From: an uncultured Oscillibacter sp.
GTDB taxonomy: Bacteria; Bacillota; Clostridia; Oscillospirales; Oscillospiraceae
Direction of reading: 5' to 3'
Length of the DNA: 53,926 nt
NCBI GenBank assembly: GCA_947382875.1
Contig: CANDBG010000012.1
Coordinates: 1-53,926 of the forward strand
In this document: positions 23,293 to 30,905 of the stretch, piece by piece
Layout of the letters: every line of letters starts with the position of its first letter
Position numbering within the stretch: position 1 is the first letter of the stretch
Notes under the pieces: model-generated
Told to the model about the DNA's origin: nothing
Database searches by the model: none
Seen by the model: the letters and a program-made list of their open reading frames with translations, nothing else
Position numbers and translations under genes: made by a program

Positions 23293-23349
23293 TTGACAAA
23301 CTCTGAGAAGTGCGTTATGATAATAGAAAATGTGATATCGCATATCACA
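23293..23349 (+). promoter_or_regulatory. Strong promoter with downstream palindromic operator, for degV
   Basis: TTGACA (23293-23298), 17-base spacer, TATGAT (23316-23321). From 23331 to 23349 lies the perfect palindrome TGTGATAT-CGC-ATATCACA, at about +4 to +22 relative to a start near 23328, where a bound repressor would block transcription. Its TGTGA...TCACA arms recall CRP/FNR-type sites but the spacing (nine) differs. Confidence 0.7.
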
Positions 23350-23365
23350 TCACAAGGAGTATTAT

Positions 23366-24205
23366 ATGGTTTGGAATATTGTCAGTGACAGCAGCTGTGA
23401 TCTGTGCATGAGCGATTTCCCGAAAAGTGACGTTCATTTTGAAACAGTACCTCTGCGGCTGCTGGTGGGCGAACGGGAATTCATTGATAACGACGACCTG
23501 GAAACGCCGGAGCTTCTGGCGGCGATGGCGGCGGAAAAGACGGCGTCCTCGACGGCCTGTCCGTCTCCGGCGGCGTTCGCCAGAGCCTTTGAAAAGGGCG
23601 AGAAAACCGTCTGCTTTACGATTTCCGCAAACCTTTCCGGCACGTATAACGCCGCGGTTATGGCGCGGGATATGGTGCTGGAAGAGCATCCGGAAAAGCA
23701 AATCTGCGTCATTGACTCCAAAGCCACCGCGGGGGCCATGGTTCTTCTGATCCGCCGGGCTAGGGAGCTGATGGAAGCCAACGGCGATTTTGAGGAAATC
23801 TGTGCACACCTGCGGCTGTACCAGGCCGCGCTGCGGACGTGCTTCACGCTGGAAAATTTCGACAACCTGATTAAAAATGGCCGGATGCGTCCCCTGGTGG
23901 GTACGCTGCTGCATTCGCTGGGCATTCATGTTGTGGCGGAGGCTACGCCTCAAGGAACCATCCACGTGACGGGCAAAGCCCGCGGCGAGGTGAAAACCTA
24001 TCAGGTCATTACCGCGCTTATGAAGGAAAGCAAAGATTGTGCAGGCGCAGAGGTTGTGATTTGTCATTGTGAGAACATCAGCGGCGCGCTGAAGCTCAAG
24101 GACCAAATTTTGAAGGATTTGCCGGTGAAAAGTGTGGAAATACTCCCCTGCCGCGGTCTTACGACCTTCTACGCGATGGAAAAAGGCTTGATTATCGGAT
24201 ATTGA
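23366..24205 (+). CDS. DegV family fatty-acid-binding protein (second copy)
   Basis: 279 residues, ATG at 23366 with AAGGAG eight bases upstream. The SDSSCDLC start (residues ~6-13), TACPSPAAFARAF around residue 58, TISANLSGTYNAAVMA near residue 88 and FDNLIKNGRMRPL near residue 168 are standard DegV features. The protein differs clearly from the first copy at 1935-2774. Family members bind a fatty acid in the cytoplasm; FakB forms hand acyl-phosphate synthesis substrate to FakA. Its own strong promoter and operator suggest regulation independent of neighbours. Confidence 0.92.
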   Translation: MVWNIVSDSSCDLCMSDFPKSDVHFETVPLRLLVGEREFIDNDDLETPELLAAMAAEKTASSTACPSPAAFARAFEKGEKTVCFTISANLSGTYNAAVMARDMVLEEHPEKQICVIDSKATAGAMVLLIRRARELMEANGDFEEICAHLRLYQAALRTCFTLENFDNLIKNGRMRPLVGTLLHSLGIHVVAEATPQGTIHVTGKARGEVKTYQVITALMKESKDCAGAEVVICHCENISGALKLKDQILKDLPVKSVEILPCRGLTTFYAMEKGLIIGY

Positions 24206-24223
24206 CCCCCCAGACGCTCTCAA

Positions 24224-24258
24224 GGGAACGGACCGGATATGGCCCGTTCTCTCTTTTT
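24224..24258 (+). terminator. Rho-independent terminator after degV
   Basis: GGGAACGG (24224-24231) can pair with CCGTTCTC (24244-24251), with ACC/GGC extending the stem, followed by TCTTTTTCT. Confidence 0.7.
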
Positions 24259-24286
24259 CTTCCGGGCGTGGGCATTCGCGTGGGAT

Positions 24287-24308
24287 GGGCGGACACACAG
24301 GCACGCCC
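24287..24308. repeat. GGGCGG hairpin repeat, copy 3
   Basis: GGGCGGACACACAGG at 24287 followed by CGCCC at 24304-24308; the same core GGGCGGACACAC occurs at 10600. Intergenic, between a terminator and the promoter of the DnaD gene. Confidence 0.5.
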
Positions 24309-24320
24309 TTACGGTCCCTC

Positions 24321-24350
24321 TTGACGGGGGACCTTGGGTTCGTGTAAAAT
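24321..24350 (+). promoter_or_regulatory. Promoter for the dnaD-dnaI pair
   Basis: TTGACG (24321-24326), 18-base spacer, TAAAAT (24345-24350), 39 bases before the ATG at 24389. Confidence 0.6.
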
Positions 24351-24388
24351 GAGGTCAAAGAACAGAGATTAAAAAAGAGGAATGCTTT

Positions 24389-25324
24389 ATGGCAAATATT
24401 CTGGCAAGTGTTGGAGATGGGAGCGTCACGTTGACGGCGGAGGCGGTCAAGCGGCTCCTGGAACGGGGCCAGGGCGACGCCGCCCTCCTTTACCTCGCTC
24501 TGCTGCGCCACCATGGCGACGTACCGCCCCGGTCGCTGGCAAAGGAGCTGCGCTGGGACCGGGTGCGTCTGGAAACCGCGGAAAACGTTTTGCGGGAAAT
24601 CGGCTTGATTATCCCGCAGGCCGCAGACCTCGAGCCCGCTGATGAAAAGCCGTCCTATCAACGGGAGGATATCGCGGAAAAATTGGAGGAAAGCGAAGAA
24701 TTTCGCGGCCTGACGACGGAAGTTGAACGCCGCCTGGGTAAAAAATTGACGACGCATGACGTGGGCATTTTATTGGGCTTGTACGACTACCTGGGCCTGC
24801 CTGCGGACGTGATTTATCTTCTCGTCTGCCACTGTGCCGAACGAATCGCCAAGCGTTGCGGCGAGGGCCGTCGTCCAACGCTGCGCCAGATTGAACGCGA
24901 GGGCTATTATTGGGCGCGGCATGGCGTGGATAATCAGGCCGCCGCCGCGGAGTACCTCCGCAAATACGGCGAACGTCAGGGCGCAATTCCAAAGTATATG
25001 CGGGTTTTGCAGCTGGGCGATCGTCCCCCTGCCGCCGCGGAGGAAAAATATTTGCTTGCCTGGCTGGAGATGGGCTTTCCGCCTGAAGCCGTTGCGATTG
25101 CTTATGATAAGACCATCCTGAAATGTCATGAGCTGAAATGGGCCTATTGCAACGGCATCCTGAAACGCTGGCACGCCGCGGATGTGCATACCGTCGATGA
25201 GATCGAAGAAAAAGACCGTCCCGCAAAAAAGCCGGAGAAAAGAACCCCCGTCAAAGATTCAAAGGATGGCGCCGATGTCGCCTGGATGCGTAAGTATATA
25301 AAACAACGAGATAAGGAGAATTAA
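24389..25324 (+). CDS. DnaD domain primosome protein
   Basis: 311 residues, ATG at 24389 preceded by AGAGGAA. The N-terminal ~90 residues form a winged-helix-like region (LLYLALLRHHGDVPPRSLAKEL), followed by two DnaD/DnaB-type domains: LGKKLTTHDVGILLGLYDYLGL with DVIYLLVCHC (residues ~113-155), and YLLAWLEMGFPPEAVAIAYDKT with MKWAYCNGILKRWH-like ending (residues ~225-270; the sequence reads LKWAYCNGILKRW). DnaD-family proteins remodel origin DNA and help load the replicative helicase. The gene is four bases ahead of a DnaI-like loader, the expected partner, reinforcing the call. Confidence 0.92.
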   Translation: MANILASVGDGSVTLTAEAVKRLLERGQGDAALLYLALLRHHGDVPPRSLAKELRWDRVRLETAENVLREIGLIIPQAADLEPADEKPSYQREDIAEKLEESEEFRGLTTEVERRLGKKLTTHDVGILLGLYDYLGLPADVIYLLVCHCAERIAKRCGEGRRPTLRQIEREGYYWARHGVDNQAAAAEYLRKYGERQGAIPKYMRVLQLGDRPPAAAEEKYLLAWLEMGFPPEAVAIAYDKTILKCHELKWAYCNGILKRWHAADVHTVDEIEEKDRPAKKPEKRTPVKDSKDGADVAWMRKYIKQRDKEN

Positions 25325-25327
25325 GCC

Positions 25328-26323
25328 ATGGGCTATGATGGTAAAATCCTGCGTCGGGCTTTGCAGCGTTACGATGAGGAACGTCAGGAACGGGAAACGC
25401 GCCTTCAGGAACGACGGCAGAGTATTTTTCGCCGTCAGCCCCGCCTTGAGGAGATCGAAACGGAATTGCGTGCAACCATCAGCCGTCTGGTTGCCGACGC
25501 CCTGCGTCATGGTACGGACCCTCGCGCGGCAATTGCTGCGCTTCGGGAGGAAAATCTCGGTTTGCAGGCCGAAAAACAAAGCATTCTGGAACATATGGGC
25601 CTCCCGCTGGATTGCCTTGAGGAAAAACCCGCGTGTCCGCTTTGCAATGATACCGGGTATCGGAACGGCGGAATGTGCCGCTGCCTCAAGCGCTGTTATG
25701 CACGGGAACAGCAAAAGGAGCTTTCCCGTATGCTCGACCTTGGAACCCAGAGCTTCGAAACCTTTTCCCTCGAATGGTATTCCTCAGAAGATAATCTGAA
25801 TCTGGGCATTTCCGCGCGGGAAAATATGCAGTGGATTTACCGTACCTGCCGCCGCTTCGCGGAGAATTTTTCGCCGGGCTGCGGAAGCCTCCTGCTTACC
25901 GGCGACCCGGGACTTGGTAAAACGTTTCTGTCTGCGGCCATTGCAAGGGAGGTCAGCAGCGAGGGCTGGTCTGTGGTTTACGATACCGCCGGACACGTCT
26001 TTGACCGCTTTGAGTCCAGAAAGTTCGGCCGGGAGGACGGCGATTTGATTGAATCCGATATCGGCCGTGTGCTGAATTGTGACCTTCTGATTCTTGATGA
26101 CCTCGGTACCGAAATGACTACTTCTTATGTCCAAAGCGCTTTGTATGGTATCGTGAATGGCCGCTTGCTGGAGCATCAGGCAACGATCCTTAGTACGAAC
26201 CTCAAATTGGAGGAATTGTCCCGCCGTTATTCGCCGCAGATCGCTTCTCGTATCGAAGGCGAATATCAAATTTTGCCCTTCTTTGGTGAGGATATCCGTA
26301 AGCTGAAAAAAGAACGGGAATAA
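25328..26323 (+). CDS. DnaI/DnaC-type helicase loader ATPase
   Basis: 331 residues. An N-terminal helical part (to ~95) leads to a zinc-ribbon-like cysteine group CPLCNDTGY...CRC (Cys103, 106, 117, 119), as in DnaI. The AAA+ core has Walker A TGDPGLGKTF (residues ~191-200), Walker B LLILDDLGTE and sensor-1 ILSTNL. Ribosome site AAGGAG lies before the ATG at 25328. It loads the replicative helicase DnaB/DnaC on DNA at the origin or restart sites with DnaD. Co-transcribed with the upstream dnaD-like gene. Confidence 0.93.
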   Translation: MGYDGKILRRALQRYDEERQERETRLQERRQSIFRRQPRLEEIETELRATISRLVADALRHGTDPRAAIAALREENLGLQAEKQSILEHMGLPLDCLEEKPACPLCNDTGYRNGGMCRCLKRCYAREQQKELSRMLDLGTQSFETFSLEWYSSEDNLNLGISARENMQWIYRTCRRFAENFSPGCGSLLLTGDPGLGKTFLSAAIAREVSSEGWSVVYDTAGHVFDRFESRKFGREDGDLIESDIGRVLNCDLLILDDLGTEMTTSYVQSALYGIVNGRLLEHQATILSTNLKLEELSRRYSPQIASRIEGEYQILPFFGEDIRKLKKERE

Positions 26324-26392
26324 AACGGTTATCCGATCATTTTTCTGTGTGTTTTTCAGGCTGTTTTTTGCGGCGTCAAAAAACGGTGCAGA

Positions 26393-26431
26393 TGCCGGAA
26401 AGTCCCACGTGTGCAGAATGCTTTTCCGGCA
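26393..26431. other. Hairpin in the gap before the lipoprotein gene
   Basis: TGCCGGAAAG (26393-26402) pairs with CTTTTCCGGCA (26421-26431) across an 18-base loop. It is not followed by a T tract, so termination is unclear. The rest of 26324-26485 holds no gene. Confidence 0.35.
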
Positions 26432-26485
26432 ACAATACGTTTTGGGTATCGCAAACCACAGCTTGAACAAAGGAGGAGCAGCTTT

Positions 26486-26902
26486 ATGAAACACGCATGG
26501 ACCGTTCTGGCGGCGTCGCTGCTGCTGGTCTTTGCTTTGGCCGCCTGCGGCGGCGGTGACTCCAATACTGGAACCGATCAGAATAATGACATGAATCAAG
26601 ATATGAATGGTTCAGAAAATGACGCTGTGAATGATGGACAGCCTGGCGTAAACGGCAGTCATGATCCGGCAGGTCCCCCAAATGATACCGGTCGTGACGA
26701 TTCCTTGATCGATGATGCCAAGGATGCTTTGGATGATGCCGGTGATGCCCTTATGGGCGGAAATCCGACAAAACAACGTCATACTGGATCGCTGATTCGG
26801 GGCGCGTCTTTTGAGCAGATGATGCGGAATGGCCGCGTCCATGACCGCGATGGGTTTCTGAACGATTTTGAAAATAGCGTTACCCCAGGCGTCATGTTCT
26901 AA
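26486..26902 (+). CDS. Small lipoprotein, unknown function
   Basis: 138 residues from the ATG at 26486 (MKHAWTVLAASLLL), AAAGGAGGAG upstream. The lipobox is ALAAC at residues ~19-23. A long Asn/Asp/Gly-rich low-complexity linker follows, then DDAKDALDDAGDALMGG and a C-terminal globular piece SFEQMMRNGRVHDRDGFLNDFE. The arrangement recalls sporulation lipoproteins of the YhcN/YlaJ type but the family motif is not clear. It is exported and anchored outside the membrane. Confidence 0.8.
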   Translation: MKHAWTVLAASLLLVFALAACGGGDSNTGTDQNNDMNQDMNGSENDAVNDGQPGVNGSHDPAGPPNDTGRDDSLIDDAKDALDDAGDALMGGNPTKQRHTGSLIRGASFEQMMRNGRVHDRDGFLNDFENSVTPGVMF

Positions 26903-26933
26903 GAGATTAAACACAAAAGAATCTGCAAATTGT

Positions 26934-26973
26934 CAGGCTGTCGAAAAAGCAGAGTCGCTTTTTCAACAGCCTG
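26934..26973 (+). terminator. Long hairpin terminator
   Basis: CAGGCTGTCGAAAAAGC (26934-26950) pairs with GCTTTTTCAACAGCCTG (26957-26973) with one interior mismatch, followed by ATTTCC. The rest of the gap to 27093 holds no gene. Confidence 0.65.
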
Positions 26974-27093
26974 ATTTCCTCATTATGATTATTTTGCACC
27001 CTGCGCACCGCAGAGGAGAATTTGCGTCCGATTGCAACCCCAAAAATTACAGTCGAAAAGGAAGGGCTGTCACACAGATCTGCTCCTGCACCC

Positions 27094-27121
27094 TTGACAT
27101 ATGGCAGAAACAGCGTATAAT
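27094..27121 (+). promoter_or_regulatory. Strong promoter for the NifX-like gene
   Basis: TTGACA (27094-27099), 16-base spacer, TATAAT (27116-27121), both perfect to consensus. Confidence 0.75.
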
Positions 27122-27166
27122 CAGAACAACAAAAACCTATTTTCCCGTATGAAAGGAGTTTTTACC

Positions 27167-27559
27167 ATGCGGATTGCAGTCACTTATGAGGATGGCCAGA
27201 TTTTTCAGCACTTCGGCCATACCCAGGAATTCAAGGTCTACGATGTGACCGACGGCAAAATTACCGCGTCGGAAATCGTCAGCACCAACGGCAGCGGGCA
27301 CGGCGCTTTGGCGGGCGTCCTGAACACGCTCCATGCGGACACGCTTATCTGTGGAGGCATTGGCGGCGGCGCACAGGCGGCCTTGGCGGCGGCGGGAATC
27401 CGTCTGTACGGCGGCGTTTCCGGCAGCGCTGACGCGGCGGTCGACGCATTCCTGTCCGGCACGCTGGATTATAACCCCGACATCCAGTGCAGTCACCACG
27501 GCGCGCACGAACACGGCGAATGCGGAAATCATGGCTGTGGTGAGCACTCCTGCGGCTGA
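27167..27559 (+). CDS. NifB/NifX-family (dinitrogenase iron-molybdenum cofactor biosynthesis) protein
   Basis: 130 residues, ATG at 27167 with AAAGGAG nine bases upstream. The NifX-like fold is indicated by MRIAVTYEDGQIFQHFGHTQEF, ICGGIGGGAQAALAAAGIRLY and DAAVDAFLSGTL. The C-terminus is a Cys/His-rich tail (CSHHGAHEHGECGNHGCGEH), typical of clostridial members and probably metal-binding. Related proteins carry or insert iron-sulfur or FeMo-type cofactors, but in non-diazotrophs they may serve hydrogenase or other metal clusters. No nif genes are in the window. Confidence 0.9.
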   Translation: MRIAVTYEDGQIFQHFGHTQEFKVYDVTDGKITASEIVSTNGSGHGALAGVLNTLHADTLICGGIGGGAQAALAAAGIRLYGGVSGSADAAVDAFLSGTLDYNPDIQCSHHGAHEHGECGNHGCGEHSCG

Positions 27560-27581
27560 TTTGCAGTTTCCCTGAAAAAAT

Positions 27582-27617
27582 GCGGCGGAAACCATTTGGG
27601 GTTCCCGCCGCGTTTTA
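27582..27617. terminator. Bidirectional terminator
   Basis: GCGGCGG (27582-27588) with CCGCCGC (27605-27611), extended inside by AACC/GGTT, followed by GTTTTAC on plus; on the minus strand the stem is followed by ATTTTTTC. It separates the convergent NifX and AGCS genes. Confidence 0.75.
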
Positions 27618-27630
27618 CTGTTTCTGCGCC

Positions 27631-29043
27631 TTATTGCAGATTGTTTTTGTCGCCAAAGAATTTTTTCGTCTCCATCGCTACCACACCGGAAAGCGCAAAC
27701 AAACCGATAAAGTTTGGAATTGCCATGAGACCGTTAAAGGTGTCCGCCACGTCCCAGACAAAGCTAAGCGGCGACACACAGCCTGCCACGACCACCACAA
27801 TAAATACGATCTGAAAAACACGGATCGCCTTGTGTCCAAAGAGGTACTGCACACAACGGGTTCCATACAGCGACCAGCCCAGGACCGTCGAAAATGCAAA
27901 CAGCATCAGGGAAACCGCGATAAACAGCGAGGCGAATTTTTCTCCGAACACCGTTGCCAGAGCCGCGGTAATCAGCTCACTGCCGGGCTTCACGCCGAAT
28001 TCAATGCTTACGCCGCTGGCAATAATGGTCATTGCGGTGAGGGTGCAGATTACGATCGTATCCATGAACACCTCAAAAATGCCGTACAGGCCCTGATTGA
28101 CCGGTCCTTTGGTTTCTGCGGCGGCGTGGGCGATGGCGGCGGAACCAAGGCCCGCCTCGTTGGAAAACGCGCTGCGCCGCAGACCCCAGATGATGGTCTG
28201 CTTCAGGACAATGCCGGTTGTGGCTCCGAACATGGCTTGCGGCGTAAAGGCGGTCGAGAAAATTTTGACAAAGGCGTCGGGAATGCTGCTGATGTGTACC
28301 GCAAGAACAATTACGGTAAAAAGGATGTAAAAAACGCTCATGAACGGAATCAGTTTTTCCGTCACTGCGCCAATGCGCTTGATGCCGCCGATCAGGATGA
28401 TTGCAACGAGCACGGCCAGTATAATTCCGATTGCCCACTTCATGGTCTGTTCCGACCCCTCAGAAACCGTCGTAAAGCTGCTGACGGCGTTAATCACAGA
28501 ATCGGTAATACTGTTGACTTGAGACATATTGCCGATTCCAAACGAAGCCAGCGCCGCAAAGACCGCAAACAGACACGCTAACCACTTCCAATTTTTCCCT
28601 AGGCCCTTGGAAATGTAGTACATCGGGCCGCCGACCCAATCGCCCTTGGCGTCGCGCTCCCGGAACTTGACCGCCAGTACGATTTCGGAATACTTGGTAA
28701 TCATGCCCACCAGCGCAGCGAGCCACAGCCAGAACACCGCGCCATAGCCGCCCAATGCAATCGCCTGGGATGTCCCCACGATGTTGCCGGTGCCCACCGT
28801 GGCGGACAGCGCCGTTGTCACGGCCTGTATCGGCGTCACGGCTCCTTCGCCGGCCTCCTGCTTCGTGAACATTTTGCCTACGGTATTCTTCATGGCGAAG
28901 CCGAACCGCGTGAACTGAATCCCGCCGTTGCGGATGGTGAGATACAGCCCGCCCAGGATGGCGCAGGGAAGGAAAGTATACATCCACGCAAAATCATTCA
29001 GCGGACCTTCCAGAAACGCCAGGATCTTTTGAATCATCTCCAT
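27631..29043 (-). CDS. Alanine/glycine:sodium symporter (AGCS family)
   Basis: 470 residues from the ATG at 29043, eight bases after GGAGGG; TTG at 29049 is an alternative. About eleven membrane helices. The family signatures are visible: LSATVGTGNIVGTSQAIALGG (seen in parts; the GTGNIVG loop is the cation site), GWVGGPMYYI-like DWVGGPMYYIS, SNEAGLGSAAIAHAAAET and LYGTRCVQYLFG. AGCS proteins import alanine, glycine or D-alanine with sodium or proton. It has a long 160-base leader behind the promoter at 29206-29235, which I could not match to a glycine riboswitch. Confidence 0.93.
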   Translation of the reverse strand: MEMIQKILAFLEGPLNDFAWMYTFLPCAILGGLYLTIRNGGIQFTRFGFAMKNTVGKMFTKQEAGEGAVTPIQAVTTALSATVGTGNIVGTSQAIALGGYGAVFWLWLAALVGMITKYSEIVLAVKFRERDAKGDWVGGPMYYISKGLGKNWKWLACLFAVFAALASFGIGNMSQVNSITDSVINAVSSFTTVSEGSEQTMKWAIGIILAVLVAIILIGGIKRIGAVTEKLIPFMSVFYILFTVIVLAVHISSIPDAFVKIFSTAFTPQAMFGATTGIVLKQTIIWGLRRSAFSNEAGLGSAAIAHAAAETKGPVNQGLYGIFEVFMDTIVICTLTAMTIIASGVSIEFGVKPGSELITAALATVFGEKFASLFIAVSLMLFAFSTVLGWSLYGTRCVQYLFGHKAIRVFQIVFIVVVVAGCVSPLSFVWDVADTFNGLMAIPNFIGLFALSGVVAMETKKFFGDKNNLQ

Positions 29044-29205
29044 TAACAAATCCCTCCATAGCGGTCACAGCAGCGGAATCAACTTCCGTCTTCCAAACGG
29101 CGAAACCATGAAACGCGGGAGGTCTCTGGTTCTTTTACCGAAAAGTTTCCGGAGGATTTTCCGCCGCTTCCGGAAATTTCCACTGCTGTTCCTGCATTTT
29201 CATGC

Positions 29206-29235
29206 ATCATATCATGGTTATACACACAATGTCAA
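29206..29235 (-). promoter_or_regulatory. Strong promoter for the AGCS symporter
   Basis: On the minus strand TTGACA (29230-29235), 18-base spacer, TATGAT (29206-29211), about 165 bases upstream of the start at 29043. Confidence 0.7.
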
Positions 29236-29381
29236 TGGTCGTATTACACAAAATGTCCTTGCGGCGAGGACGAATATTCTCTCCGCGCGGACAGTTGTGA
29301 GACTCTGCCGCAAACCGCAAAAAGCGTCAAAAATACCGCCGCTTTTGCCTCTATTTCACCGGATATTCTGGTAAAAGGGCC

Positions 29382-29411
29382 TTGAAATTTCCGGCAAATC
29401 TATGTTAAAAT
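29382..29411 (+). promoter_or_regulatory. Promoter for the wall hydrolase-bactofilin pair
   Basis: TTGAAA (29382-29387), 18-base spacer, TAAAAT (29406-29411). Confidence 0.55.
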
Positions 29412-29443
29412 AAGAGCAGAAACTTCGCAGTTGGAACCAATAC

Positions 29444-30340
29444 ATGGAGGAAGTTTTTCCCTCCGTCGAAGGGGCGCTGCCTGTGCCGGAATTGAGTAAA
29501 AAACAGATTTTGATTCTTGGAAGCCTTGTGACAGCCTGCCTGGCGCTGTCCGCCGCGCTTCTGGCTGTCCTGGTTTTCAGGGCGCCCGAGGAGGAAAAAA
29601 AACCGGAAAAAGAGGAACCGGTTCTTTATCAGGGAATGCCGCTGCTGGTTACACGCAATCAAGTGGAGCAAATGTCTTACACAGACAGCGTCATGGGTGA
29701 AATCACCTGGAAGATTTCCGATGAACAGTTAAACGATTTGAACTGGGTTCTTCTTGAATACGATATCTCCACGCCGGAGGAAATCAGCCAGTTTCTGGCA
29801 CAGGCTACCGTGGAGACCCGGGCGGGCCGCAGCCTAACCGAATCGGGCGACGAGGAATACTTCCGCCGCTGCGGCTATACCACCGGCACCCGGGGGGCGG
29901 GCTATCTGCACCTCACCTTTGACTATGGTCAGATGGCGTTTGCCACCTGGATGATGAAAAAATACGTCCCGGGGCTGGAGGAGATCGCCTATGTAAACCC
30001 GAAGGGCCACACCCGGGAGGAGGTCCAGAGCGCCTATTACCGCGCGATCCAGACCGCCGCTAACCTTGGCCTGGACGTTTCGAAATATTCCCGCATCGTG
30101 TACAACGGCCAGGACCCGGACGAGTCCGGCTATCTTACCGGAGCGGACTACATCGCGGAACGCTTCGCCTGGGAGAGCGCCGCGTACTATTGGCACGTCA
30201 CCGGCATCAGCGAAACCTTCTCCGATACGCCTGGCAGCGGCAACACCGACCTCGCATCCGCCCTGGTAGGGGGCGGGAACTGGCAGTCCCGCCGAGAGGC
30301 TTACGCCGCCTTTTATCCTGTTTTTTCCATTTTTCCGTAA
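29444..30340 (+). CDS. Membrane-anchored GH19/lysozyme-fold cell-wall hydrolase
   Basis: 298 residues. One transmembrane segment near residues 22-45 (ILILGSLVTACLALSAALLA) places the rest outside. Residues ~95-175 resemble chitinase class I/GH19-like muramidases: ISQFLAQATVETRAGRSLTE with a probable catalytic Glu, then RRCGYTTGTRGAGYLHLTFDYGQMAFATW, the 'GxGxxxLT..y' pattern (quoted in parts). The start ATG at 29444 has only a weak ribosome site; a GTG about 48 bases on is possible. It precedes a bactofilin gene by 20 bases; pairs of wall enzymes and bactofilins are known to shape cells, so a role in local peptidoglycan remodelling is a fair inference. Confidence 0.75.
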   Translation: MEEVFPSVEGALPVPELSKKQILILGSLVTACLALSAALLAVLVFRAPEEEKKPEKEEPVLYQGMPLLVTRNQVEQMSYTDSVMGEITWKISDEQLNDLNWVLLEYDISTPEEISQFLAQATVETRAGRSLTESGDEEYFRRCGYTTGTRGAGYLHLTFDYGQMAFATWMMKKYVPGLEEIAYVNPKGHTREEVQSAYYRAIQTAANLGLDVSKYSRIVYNGQDPDESGYLTGADYIAERFAWESAAYYWHVTGISETFSDTPGSGNTDLASALVGGGNWQSRREAYAAFYPVFSIFP

Positions 30341-30360
30341 TGAAAGGAGCAATATACAGC

Positions 30361-30849
30361 ATGGGTTTGTTTGGAGGAACACAAAAACCGGAACCGCTTG
30401 AAAAGGAACCGCAGGAGGAACGTCCGGCCCTGCCCAAGCCGCAGGTGTATACCGTCATTGCCCAGGATATGGCCCTGCAAGGCACTATCCGCGGCGACGG
30501 CTCGGTGCAGATCGAGGGCTTCGTCGAGGGCGAAATCACGCTGAACGGCGTGCTTACCGTCACGCCTACCGGCCGCATCAAGGGGCCCGTCAAGGCCAGG
30601 ACCGTCCGCATTGCCGGAACCGTTCTTGGCGACATTGAGGCGGAGGAACACCTGCGTCTCAGCTCCACAGGCGTCATCGAGGGCAATATCAAAACGCCCT
30701 CCCTGGTGGTGGAGGACGGCGGCTGTCTCAATGGCCGCGCAGCGATGACAAAGCCGAAAAAGCCGGACACGCCCCTCCCGGAAGGACCCCGGCTGTCCGA
30801 CCTGCAATTCGGGTCGAACTACAACCCGGAGGAGGGCGCGGAGGAATAA
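30361..30849 (+). CDS. Bactofilin (polymer-forming cytoskeletal protein)
   Basis: 162 residues, ATG at 30361 with AAAGGAG upstream. The DUF583/bactofilin beta-helix runs from about residue 30 to 130: VIAQDMALQGTIRGDGSVQI, EGFVEGEITLNGVLTVTPTG, GTVLGDIEAEEHLRLSSTG and EGNIKTPSLVVEDGG, with the regular short strands of the right-handed beta-helix. Flanking tails are charged and proline-rich, as usual. Bactofilins polymerise on the inner membrane face without nucleotide and recruit wall enzymes; the adjacent hydrolase fits this. Confidence 0.93.
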   Translation: MGLFGGTQKPEPLEKEPQEERPALPKPQVYTVIAQDMALQGTIRGDGSVQIEGFVEGEITLNGVLTVTPTGRIKGPVKARTVRIAGTVLGDIEAEEHLRLSSTGVIEGNIKTPSLVVEDGGCLNGRAAMTKPKKPDTPLPEGPRLSDLQFGSNYNPEEGAEE

Positions 30850-30865
30850 CGCCTTGAAACAAAGA

Positions 30866-30905
30866 AAAGCCGTCGCCCAAAAAGGACGACGGCTTTCGGT
30901 TTTTA
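30866..30905. terminator. Bidirectional terminator
   Basis: AAAGCCGTCG (30866-30875) and CGACGGCTTT (30887-30896) form a perfect 10-bp stem, followed by CGGTTTTT on plus and by TTCTTTGTTT on minus. It ends both the bactofilin operon and the convergent membrane protein gene. Confidence 0.85.

Larger units (their letters stand above)
22926..23365. other. 440-base intergenic region with two divergent promoters and TTTTCCACA boxes
   Basis: Between the topoisomerase B gene (minus) and the second degV (plus). It holds a minus promoter (22992-23020), a cluster of DnaA-box-like 9-mers (23147-23176), a plus promoter (23293-23321) and a palindrome (23331-23349). I see no gene in it; a 65-residue minus frame at 23151-23348 lacks a ribosome site. 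Confidence 0.7.
29044..29443. other. 400-base divergent intergenic region
   Basis: Holds the minus promoter for the symporter (29206-29235), its leader with the hairpin TTTCCGG/CCGGAAA around 29148-29178, and the plus promoter at 29382-29411. No gene is supported; an 88-residue plus frame at 29108-29374 has no ribosome site and lies on the opposite strand to the leader. Confidence 0.6.

Noticed and set aside
23345-24757. 470-residue minus frame
   Set aside because: Antisense to degV and the start of dnaD across a terminator and promoters.
27580-28581. 333-residue plus frame
   Set aside because: Antisense to the AGCS symporter; Gly/His/Asp-rich shadow composition.
29044-29205. Glycine riboswitch before the alanine/glycine symporter
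   Set aside because: The leader shows hairpins but none of the conserved glycine aptamer core could be matched by eye.
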